Of a stretch of 64,000 nt of DNA, positions 48,760 through 58,467 are shown in pieces; position 1 is the stretch's first letter, and each line of letters starts with the position of its first letter. The notes below the pieces were generated by a model that worked only from the letters and a program-made list of their open reading frames with translations, did not search any database and was not told where the DNA came from. This stretch comes from UMGS1696 sp964457685 (GTDB lineage Bacteria; Bacillota; Clostridia; Oscillospirales; CAG-272). The DNA lies in assembly GCA_964457685.1 (NCBI GenBank), contig CAYWFS010000001.1, positions 1 through 64,000 on the forward strand. The letters run 5' to 3'. Both the position numbers and the translations under genes were made by a program.

Positions 48760-49455
48760 ATGAATGATATAAAATTAAAGCTTGATAAAAGACTTTCTGC
48801 CGCCGCTTCGTTTGTTAGAGACGGTGCGGTAGTTGCGGATATAGGAACGGATCATGCGTATCTTCCCGTGTATCTGCTTCTTCATGGAAAATGTAAATCT
48901 GCACTGGCATCGGATATAAACAAGGGACCGCTTGACAGTGCTGTGGCAAACGCAAAAAAATACGGTGTTTTCGGGCAAATGGATTTCGCACTTGTCGGAG
49001 GAATAAGCGATGAGGTGTGTGAAAGAAATTCCGTTACAGATGTAGTTATTTGCGGAATGGGAGGGGAGCTTATCGCAAAAATAATCTCCGAATCCGAATA
49101 CGCAAAAAAAGCCGGAGTACGTCTTGTGCTTCAGCCTATGTCGTTTGCACCGGAGCTTAGGGAATATCTGCTTTCACACGGCTTTTGTATACTTGACGAA
49201 AAATTGTGCAGAGCCGCCGGACGTGTATATACCGTAATATGTGCCGAATATGACGGAGAAAAACGTGAATACAGTGAGCTTGAACTTGCACTCGGCAAAA
49301 AAAATATAGAAAAACGAGATGAGCTTTTCCGTGATTACAGCGAAAAAAACGCGGATAAGTTGCGTACTCAGATTAAAGGAAAAACAAGCGGCGGTGTAGA
49401 TTGCACGGCTGAAAAAAGACTGCTTTCCGAAATAGAAAGGCTTACGGAGGAATAA
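48760..49455 (+). CDS. trmK: tRNA (adenine22-N1)-methyltransferase, TrmK family
   Basis: The 231-residue Rossmann methyltransferase methylates A22 of tRNA in Firmicutes. SAM-binding motif VVADIGTDHAYLPVYLL and the catalytic-region VVICGMGGELIAKII are clear. I start at ATG 48760 (MNDIKLKLDKRL), the usual family N-terminus. A GTG at 48736 with AGGCGG 5 bases upstream would add eight residues and cannot be excluded. It is followed one base later by the Nif3-like gene, the conserved trmK-nif3 pair of Firmicutes. Confidence 0.92.
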   Translation: MNDIKLKLDKRLSAAASFVRDGAVVADIGTDHAYLPVYLLLHGKCKSALASDINKGPLDSAVANAKKYGVFGQMDFALVGGISDEVCERNSVTDVVICGMGGELIAKIISESEYAKKAGVRLVLQPMSFAPELREYLLSHGFCILDEKLCRAAGRVYTVICAEYDGEKREYSELELALGKKNIEKRDELFRDYSEKNADKLRTQIKGKTSGGVDCTAEKRLLSEIERLTEE

Positions 49456-49456
49456 A

Positions 49457-50227
49457 ATGACGGTAAGAGAGCTTTATAAAATAATAGACGGCTTCTGCCC
49501 GAGAGAGCTTTCCTGCTCATGGGATAACGATGGTATAATGGTCTCGGGAAATCTCGATAAAGAAGTAAAGAGAGTTCTTCTTTCGCTTGATGCAACGGGA
49601 GAGGCTGTAAAATACGCAAACGAAAACGGCTTTGACTTGCTGATAACTCACCATCCCATGCTGTTTAGAGGTGTGAAAAGCGTGAATGATGAAAATATTT
49701 ACGGAAGCAGAATAATAAACGCACTTTCCGGAGGTGTTTCCGTGCTGTCTTTTCACACACGTCTCGATGCCTGCCATGGCGGAGTAAACGATGCACTTGC
49801 GAATAAGCTGGGATTTAAGGTAAGTGAGAGCTTTGGTGATGATGAAAGTCCCGACCTCGGAAGAATCTGCGATATTCCTCCCATGACGGCATATGAGCTT
49901 GCACTTCGCGTAAAGGAAAAACTCGGCTGTGATGCGGTGAGACTTAACGGTAAGTGTGATACTGTAGTTACAAAAGTAGCTTTATGTGGCGGTGACGGAA
50001 AAGAGTTTGTATATCCCGCACTTATGAGCGGATGTGACGCATATATTACGGGAGACTGCGGATACAATATGGCAGGAGATGCCGTAGAGGATGGACTTGT
50101 CACAATAGAAGCAGGACATTATCATACGGAGGCTCCCGTTCTTTCCGTGCTTGAAAGAATAGTGCGTGAAAGCTGTGATGCCGAGGTCGAATACTATGAT
50201 TCCTGCACATATAAAGTTGTAATATGA
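49457..50227 (+). CDS. Nif3-like dinuclear metal centre (DUF34) protein
   Basis: The 256-residue protein has the family start WDNDGIMVSGN, ITHHPMLF (metal-binding histidines) near residue 63, SFHTRLDACHGGVND near 98 and GHYHTEAP near the C-terminus, which supply a two-metal site. Family members are often annotated as GTP cyclohydrolase I type 2, but that activity is not general. It follows trmK immediately and is terminated at 50235-50290. Confidence 0.92.
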   Translation: MTVRELYKIIDGFCPRELSCSWDNDGIMVSGNLDKEVKRVLLSLDATGEAVKYANENGFDLLITHHPMLFRGVKSVNDENIYGSRIINALSGGVSVLSFHTRLDACHGGVNDALANKLGFKVSESFGDDESPDLGRICDIPPMTAYELALRVKEKLGCDAVRLNGKCDTVVTKVALCGGDGKEFVYPALMSGCDAYITGDCGYNMAGDAVEDGLVTIEAGHYHTEAPVLSVLERIVRESCDAEVEYYDSCTYKVVI

Positions 50228-50234
50228 TTTTCTA

Positions 50235-50290
50235 AAACGTCTGTCGTGAAAATCGGGCAATAAGTCTGAATTTCGACCGACGTTTATTTT
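50235..50290 (+). terminator. Terminator after the Nif3-like gene
   Basis: AAACGTC (50235-50241) pairs with GACGTTT (50279-50285), with an inner GTCG/CGAC (50243-50246 with 50274-50277), followed by T-rich sequence. Confidence 0.75.
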
Positions 50291-50330
50291 ATTTGAGATA
50301 TTTGTTAGCGGTACATTAACGATATTAATA

Positions 50331-50359
50331 TTGACGTTTCGGCGGTTTTGGAGTATAAT
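50331..50359 (+). promoter_or_regulatory. Promoter of the DUF512-der-plsY operon
   Basis: TTGACG (50331-50336), a 17-base spacer and a perfect TATAAT (50354-50359), 46 bases before the start. Confidence 0.85.
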
Positions 50360-50405
50360 ATTTACAATAGGATTTTTATGATTATTTTTTGACAAGGATG
50401 ATAAA

Positions 50406-51701
50406 ATGGTAGTAATAACAGGGGTTTTGCCCCATTCAAGAGCCGAAAAAGCCGGTATTCAGCCGGGCGATTATCTGCTTGAAATAAATTCTCATCCGAT
50501 AAACGATGTTCTCGATTACCGCTTCCGTCTTGCCGATACAACGGTAGTGCTGAAGCTTCACAGAGGACCCGATATTATCGAGAAAAAGATTAAAAAATCG
50601 GAATATGACGACATAGGACTTGAGTTCGGTACTCCCTTGATGGACAAAAAGCACAGATGCGAAAACGGATGTATCTTCTGCTTTATCGACCAGAACCCGA
50701 AAGGAATGAGAGAGACAATATACTTCAAGGACGATGACAGCAGACTTGCGTTCCTCCACGGAAACTACATCACGCTGACAAATCTGCATGAGGAAGATAT
50801 AGATAGAATAATCGAGATGCATATTTCTCCCGTCAATATCTCCGTGCATACAACAAACCCCGAGCTTCGTGTAAAAATGATGAAAAACAAACGCTCCGGT
50901 GAGGTGCTTGCGTATATAGACAAGCTGGCGAATGCAGGTATAAAGCTTCACGGTCAGGTAGTTCTTTGCAAGGGAATAAACGACGGTGCGGAGCTTGACA
51001 GAACAATGCGTGACCTCTCAAAGTATTATCCCGTAATGGAAAGCGTGTCGATAGTTCCCGTAGGGCTTACGAGATACAGAGACAATCTCTATCCGCTCAA
51101 GCCCTTTAATGCGGAAGAATGTGCCGAGGTCATAAAGCAGATTGATAAATTCAATGATACTCTTGAGGAGAGAATGTTCTTTGCATCAGACGAGTTTTAT
51201 GTTTTGAGTAACACTCCGTTCCCGAATGAAGAATACTACGGAGAATATACTCAGCTTGACAACGGCGTGGGAATGATTACTTCGTTTACGACTGAATTTG
51301 AGTCTATGATGAGAACACTTGATGATGACGAATGCTCAATCGAAAGGGAAGTCTCGATAGCGACAGGCGAATCCGCATACGCTATGATGACATCACTTGT
51401 AGAAAAGCTTGAAGCAGTCTGTCCGAAGCTGAAATGTCATGTGTATGCTGTAAAGAATAATTTCTTCGGCGGTGAGGTAACGGTAACCGGTCTTCTCACC
51501 GGTAAGGATCTTTCGGAGCAGCTTGCGGATAAGGAACTCGGAGACACACTCTATCTTTCGAGAACAACACTCAGAGCTGAGGGCGACCTTTTCCTCTGTG
51601 GAATGTCCCCTGAGGAGCTGAGTGAAAAGCTCGGTGGAATCAATATAGAATTTACGGAAAACGACGGAGCGGAACTCGTGGAAAAGCTCCTCAGACTTTA
51701 A
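50406..51701 (+). CDS. DUF512 radical-SAM-like protein with PDZ domain
   Basis: The 431-residue protein has an N-terminal PDZ-like domain (PHSRAEKAGIQPGDYLLEIN), a radical-SAM cysteine motif (Cys85, Cys89, Cys92, in CENGCIFCF) and a C-terminal DUF512 region. It precedes der in many Firmicutes, which is also the order here (20 bases). The family is widespread in anaerobes and of unknown reaction. AAGGAT precedes the ATG. Confidence 0.92.
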   Translation: MVVITGVLPHSRAEKAGIQPGDYLLEINSHPINDVLDYRFRLADTTVVLKLHRGPDIIEKKIKKSEYDDIGLEFGTPLMDKKHRCENGCIFCFIDQNPKGMRETIYFKDDDSRLAFLHGNYITLTNLHEEDIDRIIEMHISPVNISVHTTNPELRVKMMKNKRSGEVLAYIDKLANAGIKLHGQVVLCKGINDGAELDRTMRDLSKYYPVMESVSIVPVGLTRYRDNLYPLKPFNAEECAEVIKQIDKFNDTLEERMFFASDEFYVLSNTPFPNEEYYGEYTQLDNGVGMITSFTTEFESMMRTLDDDECSIEREVSIATGESAYAMMTSLVEKLEAVCPKLKCHVYAVKNNFFGGEVTVTGLLTGKDLSEQLADKELGDTLYLSRTTLRAEGDLFLCGMSPEELSEKLGGINIEFTENDGAELVEKLLRL

Positions 51702-51721
51702 AAGACGAAAGGAGACATATA

Positions 51722-53059
51722 ATGTCAAAACCGGTAATTGCAATAGTCGGACGACCCAACGTGGGAAAATCGACACTTTTTAATAAACTCATAGGTGAAA
51801 GACGTGCGATAGTAGAGGATACTCCCGGTATCACAAGAGACAGAATATACGGCGAAACCGAATGGAGAGGAAAGGTGTTCTCCGTTATAGATACGGGCGG
51901 TATCGAGCCTAAAACAGACAACCTTATCTTAAAGAAAATGCGTGAGCAGGCTCAGGTTGCTATAGACACCGCCGATGTTATCCTCTTTATGTGCGATATA
52001 AGAACGGGACTTCTTGCGGATGACCTTGATATTGCCGTAATGCTCAAGAAAAGCGGAAAGCCCATTATCCCCGTCATAAACAAAGCGGATAAGATAGGTA
52101 ACGTGCCGCCGGAATTTTACGAATTCTATGAGCTTGGCTTCGATATAGACCCCATTGCAATCTCCTCCCTCCACGGAAGCGGAAGCGGTGACGTACTCGA
52201 TGCGGTTATAGAAGCTCTCCCCGAATTTGAAAACGAGGAAGAAGACAACGATACCATCTCCGTTGCGGTAATAGGTAAGCCGAACGCAGGTAAATCCTCC
52301 CTTGTAAACCGTGTGCTTGGTGACGAAAGATGTATCGTTTCCGATATGCCCGGTACAACAAGAGACGCTATCGACACATATTTTGAAAACTCTTTCGGTA
52401 AGTATAACTTCATCGACACAGCGGGTATTCGCCGTCAGTCGAGAGTTGACGATAAGATAGAAAAAATCAGCGTTCTTCGTGCAAAAATGGCAGTCGAAAG
52501 AGCCGATGTATGCCTTATCATGATAGACGCAAACACAGGTATAACAGAGCAGGATGAAAAGATTGCCGGTATTGCTCATGAAGCCGGAAAAGCCTGCATT
52601 ATCTGTGTAAATAAGTGGGACAGCATTGAAAAGGATAACTCCACAACAAACGAGTTTAACAAAAAGATAACGGAGTCCCTTTCATATATGACCTATGCAC
52701 CGATAATGTATATCTCCGCAAAAACAGGTCAGAGAATAGACAAGCTGTTCGAGATGATAAACTATGTCCACAATCAGACAAATATGCGTGTGTCTACAGG
52801 TATGCTCAATGATGTTCTTGCAGACGCAGTTGCGAGAGTTCAGCCGCCGTCAGATAAGGGAAGAAGACTCAGAATCTACTATATGACTCAAACACAGGTT
52901 GCTCCTCCCACATTCGTTATTTTCTGTAATATGGCAGAGCTGTTCCACTTCTCCTACCAGAGATATATCGAAAACTGCCTGCGACAGACCTTCGGCTTCA
53001 AGGGAACTCCCATTAGACTGATAATCCGTCAGAAGGGCGAGAGCGAGGATAACGACTGA
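51722..53059 (+). CDS. der: Ribosome-associated double-GTPase Der
   Basis: The 445-residue protein has two GTPase domains, GRPNVGKSTLFNKL (residues 8-21) and GKPNAGKSSLVNRV (about 183), each with DTPG/DTAG-type and NKxD motifs (NKAD, NKWD), and a C-terminal KH-like domain. It is essential for 50S subunit assembly. AAAGGAG lies 7 bases before the ATG. Its TGA shares its last base with the start of plsY. Confidence 0.97.
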   Translation: MSKPVIAIVGRPNVGKSTLFNKLIGERRAIVEDTPGITRDRIYGETEWRGKVFSVIDTGGIEPKTDNLILKKMREQAQVAIDTADVILFMCDIRTGLLADDLDIAVMLKKSGKPIIPVINKADKIGNVPPEFYEFYELGFDIDPIAISSLHGSGSGDVLDAVIEALPEFENEEEDNDTISVAVIGKPNAGKSSLVNRVLGDERCIVSDMPGTTRDAIDTYFENSFGKYNFIDTAGIRRQSRVDDKIEKISVLRAKMAVERADVCLIMIDANTGITEQDEKIAGIAHEAGKACIICVNKWDSIEKDNSTTNEFNKKITESLSYMTYAPIMYISAKTGQRIDKLFEMINYVHNQTNMRVSTGMLNDVLADAVARVQPPSDKGRRLRIYYMTQTQVAPPTFVIFCNMAELFHFSYQRYIENCLRQTFGFKGTPIRLIIRQKGESEDND

Positions 53060-53745
53060 TGCTTCACTTCTTTTTACGCTATAAAACAGGTATGCTCGGA
53101 CTTATCGGTGCGAATTTCCATGATATTCCCCTTGTCGTAAGTATGCTTCTTATCCTTGTCTATGTATTCATTCCATATCTTCTCGGAAGTATAAATACCG
53201 CTATAATCGTTTCAAAAGCAATGTATCACGATGACATAAGAAAATACGGAAGCGGTAACGCAGGCTTTACAAATGTAATGAGAACATACGGCAAAAAAGC
53301 GGCAATAATTACGTTTGTCGGTGACCTTGCGAAAACCATGCTTGCGGTTCTTATCGGATGGAGCGTTTTCGGTTACCTTACCGCATATATAGCAGGACTT
53401 GCTTGCCTTATAGGTCACGTTTTCCCGATTTTCTACGGCTTCAAGGGCGGAAAAGGTGTGCTTTGTCTGACAGCGATACTCTTTATGCTTGACTGGAGAC
53501 TGTTCCTCATTCTTCTTGTAATGTTTGTTATTCTTGTTTACGGAACAAAGTATATCTCCGCAGGCAGCGTTATTTGTGCAATGCTTTTCCCGCTTCTCCT
53601 CAACAGAATGAACAATACTCCGTTCCAGATGATAGAGATAATAGCTCTTGCGATTGCGGTAATAATCGTGGTAAAGCATATAGGCAATATAAAGCGTATT
53701 TTTAACGGTACCGAAAGCAAATTCAAGTTCAAAAAGAGTAAGTAG
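53059..53745 (+). CDS. plsY: Acyl-phosphate:glycerol-3-phosphate acyltransferase
   Basis: The 228-residue membrane enzyme acylates glycerol 3-phosphate in the first step of phospholipid synthesis. Conserved motifs are YLLGSINTAII, YGSGNAGFTNVMRTYGKK and GHVFPIFYGFKGGKGV. There are about five transmembrane helices. The start overlapping der has GAGGA 9 bases upstream; it gives about 28 residues before the first helix, longer than usual, and an internal Met29 is possible. The der-plsY order is common in Clostridia. Confidence 0.93.
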   Translation: MLHFFLRYKTGMLGLIGANFHDIPLVVSMLLILVYVFIPYLLGSINTAIIVSKAMYHDDIRKYGSGNAGFTNVMRTYGKKAAIITFVGDLAKTMLAVLIGWSVFGYLTAYIAGLACLIGHVFPIFYGFKGGKGVLCLTAILFMLDWRLFLILLVMFVILVYGTKYISAGSVICAMLFPLLLNRMNNTPFQMIEIIALAIAVIIVVKHIGNIKRIFNGTESKFKFKKSK

Positions 53746-53759
53746 CAGGACAACTGACG

Positions 53760-54920
53760 ATGGAAAACGAAAAAATAACATCATTTGCCGAGCTGTGTGT
53801 GAAAAGCGTTGAAAACGGATCTTTGAAAAGCCTTACCTTTCATTCACCCGAAAAAGGAGAGAAGCTTAAAACAAAGGGAAAGCTTGTAAAAATAGGCGGC
53901 AAGACGGTAGTTCAGCTTGAAACTTCACTCACGGAGGGCAGAGTAGCACAGGAAAACATCACATCCGAAGATATAAACGAATACGTTGTAAAACAGTTTG
54001 AAGTTTACAAAAAAGCGGATCTCGCCGATGAGGGTGGACAGGCATCCGTTATGGTATCGAAAAAGGGTGCGGTAACTCTGCTGAAAAAAGGCAAGATAGG
54101 CGAAACGGATGCCTCAGTTCTTTCAAACGAAAACAACAGAGTGAAAAAACGTCTCCTTGACGGTAGCGAAAAGTTCCTCAGAGAGCTTGGTGTTTCCGAT
54201 GAGAATGGCAGAGTTCACGATAAAAAGCAGTCGAAATTCCGTCAGATATGCCGTTTTGCGGAGTATATCGTTGAAGCTGAAAAGAAAATATCGACAAAAG
54301 GCGAGCTTTACGTTTGCGACCTTTGTTGCGGTAAGAGCTATCTCAGCTTTGCGGCTTATCATGTGCTTACCGAGGTTTGCGGAAGAGAAGTAGTCATGGA
54401 TTGCGTTGACCTCAAAAAAAGCGTCATGGATTATTGCTCCGACATAGCAAAGCGTTGCTCCATGAACGGAATGAACTTCTATGCAATGAACATCTCCGAT
54501 TTTAAGGCAAGACGCGAACCCGACCTCGTAATATCTCTCCATGCCTGCGACATAGCTACAGATATAGTTCTTGATTTTGCGACAAAGAATAAAGCCGAGA
54601 TAATTCTCGCAACTCCGTGCTGTCATCATCAGATGAATAACGAAATGAATTGTCCCGAGCTTGAATTTATAGCAAAATATTCAATGCTGAAACAGAAGCT
54701 TGCCGCCGCCGCAACAGACGCACTCAGACTTCTTATGCTTGAATCCGAGGGATATAAGACGGACGCAACCGAGCTTATCGACCCCGAGGATACACCGAAG
54801 AACATAATGCTCAGAGGAGTCAGAAAAAAGAATTACTCCCCCGAATCAAAGTCGGCAGCAGATAAGCGTGAAGAATACAGAAAAGCATATTTCTATATGT
54901 ACGGCAAATATCCCGAATAA
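53760..54920 (+). CDS. SAM-dependent methyltransferase (Methyltransf_32-like)
   Basis: The 386-residue protein has an N-terminal domain of about 125 residues with no clear match. The Rossmann methyltransferase core starts at LYVCDLCCGKSYLSFAAY near residue 182, followed by VISLHACDIATD and the cysteine-containing ATPCCHHQMN, typical of the Methyltransf_32 group. The substrate is unknown; RNA or a small molecule are both possible. It is 14 bases after plsY and in the same transcript. Confidence 0.82.
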   Translation: MENEKITSFAELCVKSVENGSLKSLTFHSPEKGEKLKTKGKLVKIGGKTVVQLETSLTEGRVAQENITSEDINEYVVKQFEVYKKADLADEGGQASVMVSKKGAVTLLKKGKIGETDASVLSNENNRVKKRLLDGSEKFLRELGVSDENGRVHDKKQSKFRQICRFAEYIVEAEKKISTKGELYVCDLCCGKSYLSFAAYHVLTEVCGREVVMDCVDLKKSVMDYCSDIAKRCSMNGMNFYAMNISDFKARREPDLVISLHACDIATDIVLDFATKNKAEIILATPCCHHQMNNEMNCPELEFIAKYSMLKQKLAAAATDALRLLMLESEGYKTDATELIDPEDTPKNIMLRGVRKKNYSPESKSAADKREEYRKAYFYMYGKYPE

Positions 54921-54942
54921 AATATAAATACACGGAAGGTGG

Positions 54943-56229
54943 ATGACAATGGAAATAAATGAGCTTATTGCAACTATCGGTAATCCCGATATAACACCGG
55001 ACGAGAGACTTTCTGCTCTTGAAAAGATAATGGATAAGGTGAAAAACGGTGAGATGGAAGCACCCGAGAAGGGAATATTTGTGAATAACCATATTCATAC
55101 AACCTATTCTTTCTCCCCCTATACGCCCACATCCGCACTTTTCTATGCGTGGAAGGCAGGTCTCAGAACCGCAGGAATAATGGATCACGACAGCGTAGGC
55201 GGTATGCGTGAGTTCATTCGTGCGGGCGAGATAATCGGAATGCCCATTACCTGCGGATTTGAATGCAGAGTAAATGTGGATTCCACACCTCTTGTGGGAA
55301 AGAAAATAAATAACCCCGACCAGACTTCATGTGCTTATCTTGCAATGCACGGTATTCCTCATCAGAATATTGATAAAGCGGAAAAGGTTCTCAGCGGACT
55401 TCGTGAAAAGAGAAACGTAAGAAACCGCAAAATGTGCGAGAAGATAACCGCTCTTACAAAGGATTACGGTATAACTCTCGATTTCGACAGCGATGTATAT
55501 CCGCTTTCAAAGGCTGACGAGGGTGGTAGCGTTACCGAACGTCACATCTGCTACGGACTCACCAAAAAGATTACTGCGGCATATCCGTCAAGAGAGGACG
55601 CTTGTGACTTTATCGACAAGCTCTGCGGAAGTAAGATGCCCGAAAAAACAAGACAGAAGCTTATCGCAGCTCCCGATAATTTCTATGAATACGATATTCT
55701 CGGTGTTCTCAAGAGCAGTCTTGTTGAAAAATTCTATGTTCCCGCAACAGACGAATGTATGAATATCCGTGAATTTACCGCACTTGCACACGAGCTTGGT
55801 GCAGTTTCCGCATATGCATACCTCGGTGATGTAGGCGAATCCCCCACAGGAGATAAAAAGGCTCAGAAGTTCGAGGACGATTACCTCCCCGTTCTGTTCG
55901 ACACACTCAAGGATTGCGGATTCAATGCGGTAACCTATATGCCGTCCAGAAATACCGAAGAACAGCTTGACCGCATTATGAAGCTTTGCGAGGAAAAGGG
56001 ATTCTTCCAGATTTCGGGCGAAGACATAAACTCTCCCCGTCAGTCGTTCATTTGCGAAGCTCTTACAAAGTATCCTCATCTCATGAAGGCTACATATGCA
56101 CTTATAGGTCATGAAAAAGCCGCTACAAACGATGTTCGTGACTCAATGTTCTCAGACGAAACGACCGAAAAATATCCGAATCTTAACGACAGAATCGAAG
56201 CATATTCGACTCATGCCGAAAACAACTGA
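54943..56229 (+). CDS. PHP-domain metal-dependent phosphoesterase-like protein
   Basis: The 428-residue protein begins with about 45 residues of helix, then the PHP motifs NNHIHTTYSFSPYTP (HxH), GIMDHDSVGGM and CGFECRV. Later metal ligands are less certain (ISGEDINSPRQSF near the C-terminus). The fold hydrolyses phosphoesters. GGAAGG precedes the start. It is 23 bases before a bifunctional sugar-phosphate aldolase/dehydrogenase; the pairing suggests a shared sugar or phosphate pathway, which I cannot name. Confidence 0.85.
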   Translation: MTMEINELIATIGNPDITPDERLSALEKIMDKVKNGEMEAPEKGIFVNNHIHTTYSFSPYTPTSALFYAWKAGLRTAGIMDHDSVGGMREFIRAGEIIGMPITCGFECRVNVDSTPLVGKKINNPDQTSCAYLAMHGIPHQNIDKAEKVLSGLREKRNVRNRKMCEKITALTKDYGITLDFDSDVYPLSKADEGGSVTERHICYGLTKKITAAYPSREDACDFIDKLCGSKMPEKTRQKLIAAPDNFYEYDILGVLKSSLVEKFYVPATDECMNIREFTALAHELGAVSAYAYLGDVGESPTGDKKAQKFEDDYLPVLFDTLKDCGFNAVTYMPSRNTEEQLDRIMKLCEEKGFFQISGEDINSPRQSFICEALTKYPHLMKATYALIGHEKAATNDVRDSMFSDETTEKYPNLNDRIEAYSTHAENN

Positions 56230-56252
56230 AACGATTGAAAGGAAGAACGAAA

Positions 56253-58205
56253 ATGCTTGATACACTTGTTGAATTTTCAAACAGATACGGCAAAAATCCT
56301 AAATTTGTTCTTGCAGGAGGCGGAAATACCTCATATAAAACAGAGGACACACTCTATGTAAAGGGTAGCGGAACCTCTCTTGCAAACATCACCGCAGACG
56401 GATTTGTAAAGATGAACCGTGCGTCTCTTGCCGAAATTTGGAATAAAAAGTATTCCGAAGACAGTGCGGAAAGAGAAGCTCAGGTGCTTTCCGATATGAT
56501 GTGTGCGAAAATGCCCGGTGAAGACGGTAAGCGTCCGTCGGTTGAAACTCTCCTCCACGACCTTTTCGTGCAGAAGTTTGTGCTTCACGTTCATCCCTGT
56601 GCCGTAAATGCCCTCACCTGCTCCGTAAACGGAAAGGAAGAAAGTAAAAAGCTTTTCCCCGAATCCGTGTGGGTTGACGAATGCGAACCCGGATACATAC
56701 TTGCTGTGAACTGCCGTACAAAGCTTGCGGAATATAAGGCTGAACACGGCAAGGATGCGGGTCTTGTGTTCCTCGGAAATCACGGTGTATTCTTTGCCGC
56801 AGAATCCAAGGACGAGCTTGATGAGCTTGTTTCCGCTGTTATGGCGAAGATAGAGGGAATCACAGGTGAATATCCTGATTACACTCCCGTAAACGAGACT
56901 GAAAGAAACACATCTGCCGCCGCTGTTGCTCCCATGATCAGAATGGCATACAATGCCGACGGTAAGGCTTTCGTAAAGTTCACCGCAGACAAAACAACTC
57001 TCGAATATGCTTCTTCTGCCGAAAAGTTCGATGAGCTTCGTCAGCCCCTTTCCCCCGACCACATAGTATATTGTAAGGCTGAACCCCTCTTTATCGAGGA
57101 AGCATCCGCAGAAAGCATCAAGACAGCATTTGCTGAATTTGAAGCACGCCGTGGATTTAAGCCGAAGGTAGTTTTCGTGTGCGGACTCGGTATGTTTACA
57201 GTAGGCTCCACTATCAAGGAAGCTGAGACAGCGTGTGAGGTTTGGCATGACGCTATGACAGTAACAACACTTGCTTCCGCTTTCGGTGGTGTACGTCATA
57301 TGGCTCCCGAAATGGTTGATTTCATCGTAAACTGGGAAGTTGAAAGCTATCGTGCAAAGGTAAGCCTCGCCGCAGGTAACGAAAAGCAGCTTTGCGGTAA
57401 GATTGCCATCGTAACAGGAAGTGCTCAGGGCTTCGGTGCGGGTATTGCGGAATATCTCGCAAAAGAAGGTGCTGCTGTTGTTATCGCGGACATGAACTAC
57501 GACGGTGCTTGTGCTACTGCCGAAAAGCTTACCGCAGAATACGGTGCGTCCACTCTTGCCGTAGCCGCTAACGTATCCGATGAAGACAGCGTAAGAGAGA
57601 TGATTGAAAAGACTGTTCTTGCGTTCGGCGGTCTTGATGTGTTCGTAAATAACGCAGGTATCGTTCGTGCAGGCTCTCTTGAAGAAATGACAAAGAAGAA
57701 CTTTGAGCTTGTAACCTCCGTTAACTACACCGCATACTTCCTCTGTGCTAAGTACTCCTCTGCTGTTATGAAGGCTCAGAGAAAAATCTCTCCCAAATAC
57801 ACCGCAGATATTATCGAAATCAACTCCAAGTCCGGTCTTGCAGGCTCCAATAAGAACTTTGCCTATGCCGGAAGTAAGTTCGGTGGTATCGGTCTTACAC
57901 AGTCCTTTGCCCTTGAGCTTGCACCGTTCGGAATCAAGGTTAACGCTGTTTGTCCCGGTAACTTCCTTGACGGTCCGCTGTGGTCAGACCCCGAAAAAGG
58001 ATTGTTCGTTCAGTATCTTAACGCAGGTAAGGTTCCCGGAGCCAAGACAGTTGCAGATGTTCGTGCATTCTACGAAGCAAAGGTTCCGCTCGGACGTGGT
58101 TGCCGCATAGAAGACGTTGCAAAGGCGGTTCTCTACATCATTGACCAGAAATACGAAACAGGTCAGGCTCTCCCCGTAACAGGCGGTCAGGAGATGCTGA
58201 AGTAA
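56253..58205 (+). CDS. Bifunctional class II aldolase/short-chain dehydrogenase (RhaEW/YuxG-like)
   Basis: The 650-residue fusion starts at ATG 56253 with AAAGGAAG 8 bases upstream; a TTG 18 bases earlier overlaps that site. Residues 1-380 form a class II aldolase domain with VLAGGGNTSYK, the zinc histidines of HVHPCAVNAL and GNHGVFF. Residues 390-650 form a short-chain dehydrogenase with VTGSAQGFGAGIAEYL, NNAGIV and the catalytic YAGSK. Related proteins cleave L-rhamnulose or L-fuculose 1-phosphate and oxidise the resulting lactaldehyde. No rhamnose or fucose isomerase or kinase is nearby, so the substrate is open. Codon use suggests high expression. Confidence 0.9.
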   Translation: MLDTLVEFSNRYGKNPKFVLAGGGNTSYKTEDTLYVKGSGTSLANITADGFVKMNRASLAEIWNKKYSEDSAEREAQVLSDMMCAKMPGEDGKRPSVETLLHDLFVQKFVLHVHPCAVNALTCSVNGKEESKKLFPESVWVDECEPGYILAVNCRTKLAEYKAEHGKDAGLVFLGNHGVFFAAESKDELDELVSAVMAKIEGITGEYPDYTPVNETERNTSAAAVAPMIRMAYNADGKAFVKFTADKTTLEYASSAEKFDELRQPLSPDHIVYCKAEPLFIEEASAESIKTAFAEFEARRGFKPKVVFVCGLGMFTVGSTIKEAETACEVWHDAMTVTTLASAFGGVRHMAPEMVDFIVNWEVESYRAKVSLAAGNEKQLCGKIAIVTGSAQGFGAGIAEYLAKEGAAVVIADMNYDGACATAEKLTAEYGASTLAVAANVSDEDSVREMIEKTVLAFGGLDVFVNNAGIVRAGSLEEMTKKNFELVTSVNYTAYFLCAKYSSAVMKAQRKISPKYTADIIEINSKSGLAGSNKNFAYAGSKFGGIGLTQSFALELAPFGIKVNAVCPGNFLDGPLWSDPEKGLFVQYLNAGKVPGAKTVADVRAFYEAKVPLGRGCRIEDVAKAVLYIIDQKYETGQALPVTGGQEMLK

Positions 58206-58219
58206 TAAAATAAAAAACG

Positions 58220-58273
58220 GTCGCTTCCCATTTTAACTTGACTATTAAGTTAAAGCGGAGGCGACTTTTTTTG
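58220..58273 (+). terminator. Strong nested terminator after the aldolase/dehydrogenase gene
   Basis: Outer stem GTCGCTTCC with GGAGGCGAC (one wobble), inner stem TTTAACTT with AAGTTAAA, then T7. It ends the transcript that starts at 50331. Confidence 0.9.
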
Positions 58274-58379
58274 TTTTTTTATATAAAAAAGGGGTAAAAT
58301 GATGTTTTTTTAGCACTCTGAGCCTGAAAAATATGAATATTGTATAAAATACGGGTGGCATTATTGTCCAAAATGTTTA

Positions 58380-58408
58380 TTGACATTTATCGTCATATAT
58401 AGTACAAT
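58380..58408 (+). promoter_or_regulatory. Promoter of the blaI-like/M56 operon
   Basis: TTGACA (58380-58385), a 17-base spacer and TACAAT (58403-58408). ATAGTAC occurs twice, around the -10 and about 20 bases downstream (58399-58405 and 58418-58424); these are candidate repressor half-sites, although the classical BlaI/MecI box is not evident. Confidence 0.75.
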
Positions 58409-58467
58409 TGCTATATAATAGTACGCATTGTTTGGCTTGTGTACATAAATTAAGGAGAATATGAACA

